Below, piece by piece: positions 19,821-29,321 of a DNA stretch of 64,000 nucleotides. This DNA is from Bosea sp. 124. Lineage in GTDB: Bacteria; Pseudomonadota; Alphaproteobacteria; Rhizobiales; Beijerinckiaceae. The position numbers were made by a program, and so were the translations under genes. Positions within the stretch are counted from its first letter, which is position 1, and each line of letters opens with the position of its first letter. The stretch is taken from positions 4,543,001-4,607,000 of the forward strand of contig NZ_PZZM01000001.1 in NCBI RefSeq assembly GCF_003046175.1, in the 5' to 3' direction. The notes under the pieces were generated by a model that was not told the DNA's origin, did not search any database, and worked only from the letters and a program-made list of their open reading frames with translations.

Positions 19821-22622
19821 TCAGCCTCGTCCGGCCAGCTTGTTCCACCAGCCGCCACGCTTGGGGCGGTCCGGGTCGGGCGGGGTCAGCACGACTGCGA
19901 CCGGCTCCTCGACCACACGCGGTGCCGGAGCGGGCTCGGGAGCGACTTCCGGGGCCGCGGCTTCCGGGGCCACAGCTTCGACCGGCGCAGGGGCAGGGGC
20001 AGGAGATTTGGGCTCCGGCGCGGCGGCGACGGGCTCGGAGGCTTCGCCGCCTTCCGTGATCGGGACGACCTTCTTGCGCGAACGGCTGCGCTTGGGCTTC
20101 TCGGTCTCGGCGGGAGCCGCTTCGGCCGGGGTCGCTTCGGCTTCGGGCGCAGGGGCGGAGACCGTCTCGGCGACAGCTTCCAACGGTTCCGCCGGGGTTG
20201 CCTCGTCGGCGACCTTGGGCTTGCGGCCGCCACGGCGAGCACGCTTGGGCTTCTCCTCGGCGGCCGCTTCGGGCGCTTCGGCTGCGACCGGCGCGGCCTG
20301 CTCGGGTTCGGCTGCGATCACGGCGCCGTCGCTCGAAGCATCGCTGCCCTGCTCGTCGCCGTCCTCATCGCCGTCTTCGTCACCGTCCGCATCGTCGCTG
20401 CCGCCGTCGAGACGGACGCCATTGGCGTCACGCTCGCCGCCACGCCGCCGCCGGCGACGGCGACGGCGCTTGCGCCCGCCTTCGCCGCGGGCCTCGCCCT
20501 CGGGTCTGGCCTCGCGCGGATCGTCCTCGGCCGTTTCGACCTCGACAGGACCATTCTCGGCATCGAGCGCCTCGGCTTCGGCGGCTGCGTCGAGAGCCTC
20601 GTCGTCGACATCGGAGATCACGGCCTCGGCCTTGATGCCGCTGGGAACGATCCGGCCCTCATTACCGACGAACTCGCCGCGCTCGACCTCGAAATAGCGG
20701 GTGCCGAGCAGGGTGGCGTCGACCGTGACGCTGATGGCGATGGCAAAGCGCGCCTCGAGATCGGCGAGATGGGCGCGCTTCTGGTTGAGCACATAGAGCG
20801 CGACCTCCGGACGGGTCCGGACGGTGAGGTTGTGCGAGGCGCTCTTGATCAGCGTCTCCTCCAGCGCGCGCAGGATCTGCAGCGCGACCGAAGAGGAGGA
20901 GCGCATCATGCCGGCGCCGGCGCAATGCGGGCAGGGCACGGAGGAGCTCTCAAGAACGCCGGTGCGGATGCGCTGGCGCGACATCTCGAGCAGGCCGAAG
21001 GCCGAGATCCGGCCGACCTGGATGCGGGCGCGGTCGTCCTTGAGGCAGTCCTTCAACTTCTTCTCGACGGCGCGGTTGTTGCGGTTCTCCTCCATGTCGA
21101 TGAAATCGATCACGATGAGGCCGGCAAGGTCGCGCAGGCGGAGCTGGCGGGAGATTTCCTCCGCCGCTTCGAGATTGGTCTTGAGGGCGGTGTCCTCGAT
21201 ATTGTGCTCGCGGGTCGAGCGCCCCGAGTTGATGTCGATCGCGACCAGCGCCTCGGTCTGGTTGATCACGATGTAGCCGCCGGATTTCAGCGTGACGGTG
21301 TTGGAGAACATCGCGTCGAGCTGGCTCTCGATGCCGAAGGAGGCAAAGAGCGGCGTCTGCTCGCGATAGGCCTTCACGCTCTTGGCATGGCTCGGCATGA
21401 GCATGCGCATGAAGTCCTTGGCCTCGCGATAGGCCTCGTCGCCGGCGACGTGAACCTCGTCGATGTCCTTGTTGTAGAGGTCGCGGATCGAGCGCTTGAC
21501 GAGGTTGCCCTCCTCATAGACCAGCGCCGGGGCGACGGAGGCCAGCGTCAGCTCGCGCACGCTCTCCCACATCCGCATCAGGTATTCGTAATCGCGCTTG
21601 ATCTCGACTTTCGTGCGGGACGCACCGGCAGTCCGCAGGATCAGGCCCATCCCCTCGGGAACCTCGAGCTCCTGGGCGATCTCCTTGAGGCGCTTGCGGT
21701 CCTCGGTGTTGGTGATCTTGCGCGAGATGCCGCCGCCCTTGCCGGTGTTGGGCATCAGCACCGAATAACGGCCGGCGAGCGAGAGATAGGTGGTCAGGGC
21801 CGCGCCCTTGTTGCCGCGCTCCTCCTTGACGACCTGGACCAGGATGATCTGGCGGCGCTTGATCACCTCCTGGATCTTGTACTGGCGGCGCGAGCTGCGC
21901 TGCGGGCGCTCGGGCATGTCGTCGAGGGCGTCGCCACCGCCGAGCTGCTCGGGCTCGTCCTGCTCGGCGTCGTCGCCGTTCTCGCCGGAATCATCGTCGT
22001 CCGAAGGCTTGCGGGCTTCCGCATCCTCGGTCTCGGCGGTTTCAGTCTCGTCGCCGCGGGTCTCGAAGGTCAGGGGCGCGGCGTTCTCCGCCACCTCTTC
22101 GCTTGCCGACTCGGCGACGGCCGGAGCGAATTCCTCGCCAAAGGCGGGAGCGCCCTCGTTGACCATCGCGGCTTCCTTGCCGTCGGTCTCGACCGCGCCA
22201 TTCTCGTCGACCTCGGCGCTGACGGTCTCGTCGGCGGCGGCCTTCTTGGCGCGCCCGTCACGATCGCCACGGCGGCCGCGATCACGACGGCCGCGCTTCT
22301 CGCGCTTCTCCTCGTCGCGCTCGTCCTCACGCTCGGCACGGGCCTCGTCGGCAAGCAGAGCCTGACGGTCGGCGACCGGGATCTGGTAGTAGTCGGGGTG
22401 GATTTCGGAGAAGGCGAGGAAGCCGTGGCGGTTGCCGCCATACTCCACGAAGGCAGCCTGGAGCGAAGGCTCCACGCGCGTCACCTTGGCGAGATAGATG
22501 TTGCCGCGGAGCGGCTTGCGGCTTGCGGCCTCGAAGTCAAATTCCTCGATACGCGATCCGCGGACCACCACGACCCGGGTCTCTTCCGGGTGGGTGGCGT
22601 CGATAAGCATCTTGTTGGCCAT
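19821..22622 (-). CDS. rne: Ribonuclease E/G family endoribonuclease
   Basis: A 933-aa RNase E, the core of the RNA degradosome. The S1 domain starts at about residue 36 (GNIYLAKVTRVEPSLQAAFV) and is split by an acidic/basic low-complexity insert of roughly 150 residues (about 95-250) before resuming at IQEVIKRRQIILVQV. The catalytic DNase I-like region has VAIDINSGRSTREHN and IVIDFIDMEENRNNRAVEKK (metal-binding Asp residues); the Zn-link CPxC is in VPCPHCAGAG. The C-terminal 250 residues are an Arg-rich and Ala/Pro/Glu-rich scaffold. The ATG at 22622 begins the conserved MANKMLIDATHPEETR; a longer frame covers the structured leader. Confidence 0.96.
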   Translation of the reverse strand: MANKMLIDATHPEETRVVVVRGSRIEEFDFEAASRKPLRGNIYLAKVTRVEPSLQAAFVEYGGNRHGFLAFSEIHPDYYQIPVADRQALLADEARAEREDERDEEKREKRGRRDRGRRGDRDGRAKKAAADETVSAEVDENGAVETDGKEAAMVNEGAPAFGEEFAPAVAESASEEVAENAAPLTFETRGDETETAETEDAEARKPSDDDDSGENGDDAEQDEPEQLGGGDALDDMPERPQRSSRRQYKIQEVIKRRQIILVQVVKEERGNKGAALTTYLSLAGRYSVLMPNTGKGGGISRKITNTEDRKRLKEIAQELEVPEGMGLILRTAGASRTKVEIKRDYEYLMRMWESVRELTLASVAPALVYEEGNLVKRSIRDLYNKDIDEVHVAGDEAYREAKDFMRMLMPSHAKSVKAYREQTPLFASFGIESQLDAMFSNTVTLKSGGYIVINQTEALVAIDINSGRSTREHNIEDTALKTNLEAAEEISRQLRLRDLAGLIVIDFIDMEENRNNRAVEKKLKDCLKDDRARIQVGRISAFGLLEMSRQRIRTGVLESSSVPCPHCAGAGMMRSSSSVALQILRALEETLIKSASHNLTVRTRPEVALYVLNQKRAHLADLEARFAIAISVTVDATLLGTRYFEVERGEFVGNEGRIVPSGIKAEAVISDVDDEALDAAAEAEALDAENGPVEVETAEDDPREARPEGEARGEGGRKRRRRRRRRRGGERDANGVRLDGGSDDADGDEDGDEDGDEQGSDASSDGAVIAAEPEQAAPVAAEAPEAAAEEKPKRARRGGRKPKVADEATPAEPLEAVAETVSAPAPEAEATPAEAAPAETEKPKRSRSRKKVVPITEGGEASEPVAAAPEPKSPAPAPAPVEAVAPEAAAPEVAPEPAPAPRVVEEPVAVVLTPPDPDRPKRGGWWNKLAGRG

Positions 22623-22709
22623 ATGAATTTTCCAAGGGCGCGGCCGCCAGCGATACCCGCCGGGCTGCGGACAACAATCCGCTGCCGCGGGCAGGGGCGC
22701 CGCGCATAG

Positions 22710-22758
22710 GCCGGCGGAAGCCGGCATGTTGCAGGAGCAAAAGCCGGCGCGAGCCGGC
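22710..22758 (-). promoter_or_regulatory. Twin hairpins in the rne leader
   Basis: Two hairpins with the same 6-bp stem GCCGGC/GCCGGC and 4-base loops lie at 22710-22725 and 22743-22758, about 90-135 bases upstream of the rne start. Enterobacterial rne mRNA is autoregulated through hairpins in its 5' leader. These could play that role, but function is inferred. Confidence 0.5.
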
Positions 22759-23349
22759 GTCTGGGACGGGGAAGTGTTCAATCGAGACAGAAAAGCGGCT
22801 CGGGAAATCCGGCTGGGCGAAAAGCCCGGCGCAGTCCCGCAGGTATTGACGATTCACCGATGATCTATGCGGCGTCGTATGCCCCGACATCTGTCCTGAC
22901 CTGCGGCGCGCCTGCCCAAAAAAGACGAAGCACGCCGCGTTTGCACGCTCGCGAGACGTTGGCCTGATGCTGAAAAACACGGGCACCTGGCTCCGGCCGT
23001 CTGCGGACGATCCGTTGCAGTTGACCTCATGCCGCCGAACCCGGATGGGCCGGCCGGCCAGGCATGCCCCGGACGCCGACGGATCCTCGGATCCGGATGC
23101 GCACCATGGGCGGCCCTGTAAGGCAACCATCCCCATTACAGACAGGTGACAGTGATTTGCAAGTCACATCGCGCCGGGATCGACCTGCCCTTCGCGCCGG
23201 CCGGTTCACCGGCAGGTGCCGGCGTGGTAACCGACTGTTAGGATGTCGCGTCGCTATGGTTAAGCTTTGGTGACGACAGCTCGGGATTCATTGACCTGAC
23301 GCCTCCCTCAATCCTTTTCCGGATCCGCCCGAGGCGTGCGGGGGCGTCC
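22759..23349. other. Divergent intergenic region between rne and amiC
   Basis: About 590 bp more, with no convincing gene, between the rne leader hairpins and the amidase start. It should hold both promoters. Short open frames on both strands lack family features or ribosome sites. The AT-richer part around 23140-23290 is the likely promoter zone. Confidence 0.4.
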
Positions 23350-24570
23350 GTGCCGACATGGTTCGCCGCCTGCCTCTGGCTGGGGCTCGCGGGCGCCGCG
23401 GTCGCGCAGGGCAATGGCCGTCCGCAGAGCGAATTCCCGGTCGCGACCGATGCCAGGCTCGAGCAGTCGGGCGAGACGGTGCGGCTGACGATGGCGCTGT
23501 CGCGCCCGGTCGAGGTCGGTGCCTCGGTCCTGGCGGGGCCGGACAGGGTCGTCATCGACATGCCCTCGACCAATTTCCAGGTGCAGCCGGCCGCGGCGCG
23601 CAAGAGCGCAGGCGTCGTCAGCGCTTTCCGCTTCGGGCTGTTCACGGCGGACAGGGCCCGCATCATCATCGACCTGGCGCAGCCGGCTGTCGTGGTGAAA
23701 GCCGAATCGCGGCCGGTCCGTGGCGGCTTCGGCGAGCTCGTGATCGAACTGCGCCGCGCGACGCGGGCAGAGTTCCAGGCTGCCGTCGCGAAGACGCCGT
23801 CGCGCAATCCCGAGGCCACGGCTGCCATCCCCCCGCCGGCCAAGCCCGCGGGCGAGAGCCGCCAGACCATCGTCATAGATCCCGGCCATGGCGGCATCGA
23901 CCCGGGCGCCGTCGTGGCGTCGATCGCCGAGAAGGCGGTCGTGCTCGCCTTCGGCGCCAAGCTCAAGAAGCAGCTCGAGGCGAGCGGACGCTACCGCGTG
24001 CTGATGACGCGCGACGACGACCGCTTCGTGCCGCTGGCCGAGCGCGTCGGCATCGCCAGGGCGGCCGGGGCCGATCTCTTCATCTCGATCCATGCCGATT
24101 CGTTGACGCAGGCGCAGGAGGTGCGCGGCGCGACGGTCTATACCGGTTCGGAGCGGGCGACCGACGCCGAGGCTGCGAGGCTTGCAGCGAAGGAAAACCA
24201 GGCCGACGCGGTGGCGGGGCTCGAGGCCAGCGAAGACATGCAAGATGTCGCCGGCATCCTTATGGACCTTGCCAAGCGCGAGACGCGAACTTTCTCGGCG
24301 GTGTTCGCACGCAACCTCGTCGAGAAGCTCGGCGGCTCGGTGAAGATGCACAAGGTGCCGCTGCGCTCGGCCGGATTTCGTGTGCTGAGCGCTCCCGACG
24401 TGCCTTCCGTGCTTATCGAGCTCGGCTACATGTCGAGCCCGAAGGATGCCGAACTGCTCAATTCGGCGGAATGGCGCGGCAAGGCCGTCGAGGCCGTCGC
24501 CACCGCCGTGGAGGGCTATTTCGGCGGCCCGCGCGCGCCTGTCGGCAAGGCGGCGGCGAACGGGCGCTGA
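23350..24570 (+). CDS. amiC: N-acetylmuramoyl-L-alanine amidase
   Basis: A 406-aa exported zinc hydrolase that cuts the amide bond between MurNAc and the stem peptide, needed for daughter-cell separation. The N-terminal AMIN domain (about residues 25-135; VRLTMALSRPVEVG, DLAQPAVVVKAE) targets the septum. The Amidase_3 domain starts at about 170: zinc ligands His in IDPGHGGIDPGA, Glu in AEKAVVLAFG and His in SIHADS, with the catalytic Glu in LIELGYMSSPKDAELL. The start is GTG; no ATG lies in frame before the upstream stop at 23239. The predicted signal peptide lacks the usual basic n-region, while in-frame codons before the GTG read RIRPRRAG, so the true start may be a rare codon further upstream. 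Confidence 0.93.
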   Translation: MPTWFAACLWLGLAGAAVAQGNGRPQSEFPVATDARLEQSGETVRLTMALSRPVEVGASVLAGPDRVVIDMPSTNFQVQPAAARKSAGVVSAFRFGLFTADRARIIIDLAQPAVVVKAESRPVRGGFGELVIELRRATRAEFQAAVAKTPSRNPEATAAIPPPAKPAGESRQTIVIDPGHGGIDPGAVVASIAEKAVVLAFGAKLKKQLEASGRYRVLMTRDDDRFVPLAERVGIARAAGADLFISIHADSLTQAQEVRGATVYTGSERATDAEAARLAAKENQADAVAGLEASEDMQDVAGILMDLAKRETRTFSAVFARNLVEKLGGSVKMHKVPLRSAGFRVLSAPDVPSVLIELGYMSSPKDAELLNSAEWRGKAVEAVATAVEGYFGGPRAPVGKAAANGR

Positions 24571-24711
24571 CGGCGCCTGCCGCGATGTCGCGCGCTGCGA
24601 AATGTGGTCTCAAGGCCACGGTTCCGCCATGTCCGTGATGCTATAGACGTGATTTGCGAAACGCTGCTTTCGGGAGTACCGGGGCGGTAACGGCAAGGGC
24701 CAGGGCCTGAG

Positions 24712-27159
24712 ATGCGCTTTATCCTGCGAATGTTCGGATGGTTGTTCGCCGCCGGCGCGATCGTTTTCGTGATCGGCGCGATCGGCGCGGCCGGGTTCCT
24801 CTGGCACTACTCCAAGGACCTGCCGGATTCCGCGCAGCTGCGGAACTACGAGCCGCCGGTGATGACGCGCGTCCATGCCGGCGACGGCTCGCTGATCGCG
24901 GAATTCGCCCGCGAAAGGCGGCTTTATCTGCCGATTCAGGCCGTGCCGAAGCTGATCATCGACGCTTACCTCTCGGCCGAAGACAAGAACTTCTACAAGC
25001 ATGTCGGCGTCGATCCGGAAGGGCTCGTGCGCGCGGCCATCACCAATTTCCGCAATCGTGCCGCCGGCCGCCGGCCGCAGGGCGCCTCGACCATCACCCA
25101 GCAGGTGGCGAAGAACTTCCTCGTCGGGTCCGAGCAGAACATCGAGCGCAAGATTCGTGAGGCGCTGGTCGCGCTGCGAATCGAGGCGACCTATTCCAAG
25201 GACAAAATCCTCGAGCTCTACCTGAACGAGATCTATCTCGGCGCCCCGGCGCCGGGGCAGGGCAGCTACGGCATCGCGGCGGCCGCGCTGAACTATTTCG
25301 GCAAGTCGGTGCATGAGCTGAACCTGCAGGAAGCCGCCTATCTGGCCGCGCTGCCGAAGGCGCCGACCGATCTACACCCGTTCCGCAACCGCGAGCGCGC
25401 GATCGAGCGGCGCAACTACGTCATCGACCGCATGGTCGAGAACGGCTTCGTCGCGCGTGCTGCCGGCGATGCGGCCAAGAGCCAGCCGCTCGGCGTCAAT
25501 CCGCGCACGGTCTCGCCGAACAACATCGCAGCCGGCTACTTCGCCGAGGAGATCCGGCGCGAGCTGCAGGACCGCTATGGCGAGAAGAAGCTGCTCGAAG
25601 GCGGGCTTTCGGTGCGCGCCACCGTCGATCCCAAGATGCAGTTGATGGCGCGCAAGGCTCTGGTCGACGGGCTGGTGCGTTTCGACGAGGCGCGCGGCTG
25701 GCGCGGCGCGATCCAGAAGCTCGAACTCTCGGCCCGCGACTGGGGTCTGGCGATCGGCGAGCTGCCGGTGCTCGGCGATGTCGCGCCCTGGCGACTGGCC
25801 GTGGTGCTCGACGTGGCGGGCGACACGGCTCGTCTCGGCCTGCATCCGCTGCGCGAGACCTCCGGCCACCTGAAGAGCGACCGCGAAACGGTCGCGCTGG
25901 GCGCCGAGGGCATCAAGTGGACGCGTCGCGCGCGCGTTTCGCAGGCCGTTTCGGTCGGCGACGTCGTTTATGTCGAGCCCATGGACAACCGTCCGGGGCA
26001 GGTCCGGCTGCGGCAACTGCCCGAGGTCAACGGCGCGATCACCGTGATGGACCCGTTCTCCGGCCGTGTGCTCGCCATGGTCGGCGGCTTCAGCCACGAT
26101 CAGTCGGAGTTCAACCGGGCGACGCAGGCGCTGCGCCAGCCGGGATCGTCCTTCAAGCCCTTCGTCTACGCCACGGCGCTCGACAACGGCTACACGCCGT
26201 CCAGCATCATCCTCGATGCCCCGATCGAGATCGATCAGGGAGGCGGGCTCGGCATGTGGCGGCCCGACAACTACGACGGCAAGTCGACCGGGCCGCGCAC
26301 GCTGCGCTACGGCATCCAGTTCTCGAAGAACCTGATGACGGTGCGCCTCGCCAAGGATGTCGGCATGCCGCTGATCGCGGAGTATGCGCGCCGCTTCGGC
26401 GTTTATGACGACATGCTGCCGGTGCTCTCGATGTCGCTTGGCGCGGGCGAGACGACGGTCATGCGCATGACGGCCGGCTATTCGATGCTGGTCAATGGCG
26501 GCCGGAAGATCCGGCCGACGCTGATCGACCGTATCCAGGACCGCTGGGGCTCGACCATCTTCCGTCACGACCAGCGCATCTGCGAAGGCTGCAATGCCGA
26601 GAAATGGGCCGACCAGCGCGAGCCGCGCCTGATCGACAATCGCGATCAGGTGCTCGACCCGCTGACCGCCTACCAGATGGTCTCGATCATGGAAGGCGTG
26701 GTCAATGCCGGCACCGCGACCGTGGTCAAGTCGGTCGGCAAGCCGCTCGCCGGCAAGACAGGCACGACCAACGACGCCAAGGACGTCTGGTTCGTCGGAT
26801 TCTCGCCCGATCTAGCGGTCGGCGTCTATATGGGCTTCGACAAGCCGAAGTCGCTCGGCACCTCGGCGACGGCCGGCCAGTATGCCGCGCCGATCTTCCG
26901 CGACTTCATGATGGCGGCGCTGAAGGACAAGCCGGCGACCCCGTTCCGCGTGCCGGCAGGCATCAAGCTGATCCGGGTCGACCCCAAGACCGGCATGCGC
27001 TCGGGCGGCGAGGGCGGCATCCTCGAAGCCTTCAAGCCGGGCACGGCACCGCCGGACAGCTATTCGGTGATCGGCGTGGCGGGCGACGGCACGACGCCGT
27101 TCAGCGTCGCGCCGGGCGGCGGTCGTGGCGTCGGCTCCGGAACGGGCGGACTGTACTGA
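24712..27159 (+). CDS. mrcA: Penicillin-binding protein 1A (bifunctional glycosyltransferase/transpeptidase)
   Basis: An 815-aa class A PBP that polymerises and cross-links peptidoglycan. A membrane anchor (about residues 8-32) precedes the GT51 domain with SAEDKNFYKHVGVDPEGLVR (catalytic Glu) and RPQGASTITQQVAKNF. An OB-like region follows, then the transpeptidase with SSFK (active-site Ser in RQPGSSFKPFVYATAL), an SxN-type motif region, and KTGTTNDAKDVWFVGFS. Length is normal. It lies 140 bp downstream of amiC on the same strand, a common cell-wall pairing in alphaproteobacteria. Confidence 0.95.
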   Translation: MRFILRMFGWLFAAGAIVFVIGAIGAAGFLWHYSKDLPDSAQLRNYEPPVMTRVHAGDGSLIAEFARERRLYLPIQAVPKLIIDAYLSAEDKNFYKHVGVDPEGLVRAAITNFRNRAAGRRPQGASTITQQVAKNFLVGSEQNIERKIREALVALRIEATYSKDKILELYLNEIYLGAPAPGQGSYGIAAAALNYFGKSVHELNLQEAAYLAALPKAPTDLHPFRNRERAIERRNYVIDRMVENGFVARAAGDAAKSQPLGVNPRTVSPNNIAAGYFAEEIRRELQDRYGEKKLLEGGLSVRATVDPKMQLMARKALVDGLVRFDEARGWRGAIQKLELSARDWGLAIGELPVLGDVAPWRLAVVLDVAGDTARLGLHPLRETSGHLKSDRETVALGAEGIKWTRRARVSQAVSVGDVVYVEPMDNRPGQVRLRQLPEVNGAITVMDPFSGRVLAMVGGFSHDQSEFNRATQALRQPGSSFKPFVYATALDNGYTPSSIILDAPIEIDQGGGLGMWRPDNYDGKSTGPRTLRYGIQFSKNLMTVRLAKDVGMPLIAEYARRFGVYDDMLPVLSMSLGAGETTVMRMTAGYSMLVNGGRKIRPTLIDRIQDRWGSTIFRHDQRICEGCNAEKWADQREPRLIDNRDQVLDPLTAYQMVSIMEGVVNAGTATVVKSVGKPLAGKTGTTNDAKDVWFVGFSPDLAVGVYMGFDKPKSLGTSATAGQYAAPIFRDFMMAALKDKPATPFRVPAGIKLIRVDPKTGMRSGGEGGILEAFKPGTAPPDSYSVIGVAGDGTTPFSVAPGGGRGVGSGTGGLY

Positions 27160-27172
27160 CGGTTTCGTCCGT

Positions 27173-27268
27173 TTTGGTCGGGCTCGCCGCGACCAGGTGC
27201 GTCCTCGCCGATCCCATGCGGTGTTCAAGACAGGAATGCTCGCCCCAAGGCGAGCATGACGGGTGACG
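27173..27268. repeat. Dispersed intergenic palindromic repeat, copy 2
   Basis: This copy has the same order as 12157-12255: TGGTCGGG at one side, then after a spacer with GTTCAAGACAGGAATGCTCG a hairpin of TGCTCGCC against GGCGAGCA, ending GCATGACGGGTGACG. The first half has drifted more than the second. It sits between mrcA and prfB. Confidence 0.65.
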
Positions 27269-27339
27269 GCGCCGGCCGGTTTACAGCCGGGCTGTTCGCC
27301 CCTATCCCAGCCTCTCGTATTTTGACCAAGGCTCTTCGC

Positions 27340-28468
27340 ATGCGCCCAGAAATCCAGACCCAGCTCGACAACGCCAAGCAGTCGATCGGACTGCTGAGGA
27401 GGCATCTTTGACTGGGATGTCGCGCAACGCCGCCTCGCGGAACTGAACGCCCTCTCCGAAGGCCCCGATTTCTGGAACGATGCCGACGCCGCGCAGAAGC
27501 TGATGCGCGAGCGGACCTCGCTCGAGGACCAGATCGAGGGCATCACCAAGCTCGAACGCGATCTCGAAGACGCGCTGACCTTCATCGAACTCGGCGAGAT
27601 GGAGGATGACGCTGCCTCGATCAGCGAGGGCGAGGCGGGTATCAAGGCGGTGGAGGTCGAGGCGGCACGCCGGCAGGTCGAGACTCTGCTCTCGGGCGAA
27701 GCCGACATGCTCGACACCTATCTCGAAATCCACCCCGGCGCTGGCGGCACCGAAAGCCAGGACTGGGCCGAGATGCTGCTGCGCATGTATCGGCGCTGGG
27801 GCGAACGGCGGAAGTTCAAGGTCGAGACGCTGGAATACCAGGACGGCGACACGGCGGGCATCAAGTCGGCGACGCTGCAGTTCAAGGGCCATAACGCCTA
27901 TGGCTGGCTGAAGACGGAGAGCGGCGTGCATCGGCTGGTGCGGATTTCGCCGTTCGATTCGAATGCCAGGAGACAGACGTCGTTCGCGTCGGTCTGGGTC
28001 TATCCGGTGGTCGACGACCGCATCGTCATCGACATCAACGAATCGGATTGCCGGATCGACACCTATCGCGCGCAGGGCGCGGGCGGGCAGCATATCAACA
28101 CGACCGATTCGGCCGTGCGCATCACTCACATCCCGTCGGGGATCGCGGTGTCGTGCCAGCAGGAGCGCTCGCAGCACAAGAACAAGGCCAAGGCCTGGGA
28201 CATGCTGCGCGCGCGCCTCTACGAGGTCGAGCTGAAGAAGCGCGAGGACAAGGCGAATGCCGAGCAGGCCTCCAAGACCGATATCGGCTGGGGCCACCAG
28301 ATCCGCTCCTATGTGCTGCAGCCCTATCAGCTGGTGAAGGACTTGCGGACCGGCGTCAGCTCGACGGCGCCCTCCGAGGTGCTCGACGGCGCGCTCGACC
28401 CGTTCATGGAAGCCTCGCTGGCCCAGCGGGTCTATGGCACCGAAGTCGAGGTCGAGGACATCGACTGA
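27340..28468 (+). CDS. prfB: Peptide chain release factor 2, programmed +1 frameshift
   Basis: RF2 ends translation at UGA and UAA. The gene is in two frames: 23 codons from the ATG at 27340 to CTT (27406-27408), then an in-frame TGA. Reading resumes one base on, at GAC (27410), for 352 more codons, 375 aa in all. The joined protein has the SPF anticodon-like motif in RISPFDSNARRQTSFASV and the GGQ peptidyl-hydrolysis motif in AQGAGGQHINTTDSAVR. The frameshift lets RF2 level control its own synthesis. It would be missed or truncated by a frame-blind annotation. Confidence 0.97.
27397..27412 (+). promoter_or_regulatory. prfB frameshift signal
   Basis: AGGAGG (27397-27402), three bases, then CTT TGA C. 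This matches the E. coli prfB site, where an internal Shine-Dalgarno sequence three bases before CUU UGA C promotes slippage of the peptidyl-tRNA into the +1 frame. Confidence 0.95.
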
Positions 28469-28485
28469 CGCGGCGTCGTCAGGCA

Positions 28486-28600
28486 CGTCATGCTTGGGCT
28501 CGGCCCGAGCATCTCGCGACACGAAGGCTCCTGCCTGAAACGGGCGCCTCCCTCGGCAAGAGATTCCCGGGTCTGCGCTTCGCTGGGCCCGGTAATGACG
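28486..28600. repeat. Dispersed intergenic repeat, variant
   Basis: About 115 bp between prfB and the phosphatidyltransferase gene, bounded by CGTCATGC at the left and GGTAATGACG at the right. It holds a TGGGCTCGGCCCGAGCA hairpin and a second GC-rich hairpin (GGGTCTGCGC...). It shares the CGTCAT/ATGACG borders of the other two copies but differs inside. Confidence 0.5.
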
Positions 28601-28677
28601 CGCCCGGGTGCATCCGGGTTTCCGCTTTCCGGCCCGATGGTCTAGCGTCGCGCTCCGCCCGTCGCGAAGCCGCCCGC

Positions 28678-29208
28678 ATGACGCTGCCCAACCTGATCAC
28701 CATCGGCCGGCTGTTCCTGGTGCCGCTCGTGATCGTCATGATCCTGAACGGGCGCTGGCAGGCGGCCTTCATCATCTTCGTGGTCGCCGGGGTTTCTGAC
28801 GCCGTGGACGGTGTGCTCGCCAAGCGTTTCGGCATGGCGAGCGAGCTCGGCGCCTATCTCGACCCGATCGCCGACAAGGCGCTGATCGTCTCGATCTATC
28901 TCACCCTGGCGATCTCCGGGGCGATCCCGTCCTGGCTCGTCATCCTCGTGGTGTCGCGCGACGTGATGATCGTCTCGGCCGTGATCCTGTCCTGGGTGAT
29001 GGGCAAGCCGCTGGCGATGGCGCCCTTCGTCGTCAGCAAGCTGAACACGGGCGCGCAGCTCATCTTCGCCGCGCTGCTGCTGGCCTCGCGCGCCTTCGGG
29101 GTCGATCCGGGCCAGGCCGTGGCGGTCGGCCAGCTTCTGGTGGCGGTGTTGACGGTCGCTTCGATGACGGCCTATCTGGCCTTCTGGCTGCGCCACATGG
29201 CGGCGTGA
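28678..29208 (+). CDS. CDP-alcohol phosphatidyltransferase family protein
   Basis: A 176-aa integral membrane enzyme that joins a CDP-diacylglycerol-derived phosphatidyl group to an alcohol. The family motif D-x2-D-G-x2-A-R-x8-G-x3-D-x3-D is present as SDAVDGVLAKR...GAYLDPIADK, with all four Asp. About five or six membrane helices follow. Size and sequence fit phosphatidylglycerophosphate synthase or the CDP-alcohol-type cardiolipin synthase; I cannot choose. The ATG at 28678 gives MTLPNLITIGRLFLVP, the normal start; the open frame before it is a shadow of prfB. Confidence 0.9.
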   Translation: MTLPNLITIGRLFLVPLVIVMILNGRWQAAFIIFVVAGVSDAVDGVLAKRFGMASELGAYLDPIADKALIVSIYLTLAISGAIPSWLVILVVSRDVMIVSAVILSWVMGKPLAMAPFVVSKLNTGAQLIFAALLLASRAFGVDPGQAVAVGQLLVAVLTVASMTAYLAFWLRHMAA

Positions 29209-29321
29209 CCTCATGCGCAGGCCGCTGACGTCGCCGGGCAAGACGATTCGCCGGTTGGACAAATCAACGCCTGCCCCTATCTGAATGACCGCGCGCCGCC
29301 GGATCCGCGAAAGGCCAGAAC

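Noticed and set aside
19548-22709. 1053-aa plus-strand frame opposite rne
   Set aside because: Shadow of the RNase E gene, with composition typical of antisense GC-rich DNA.
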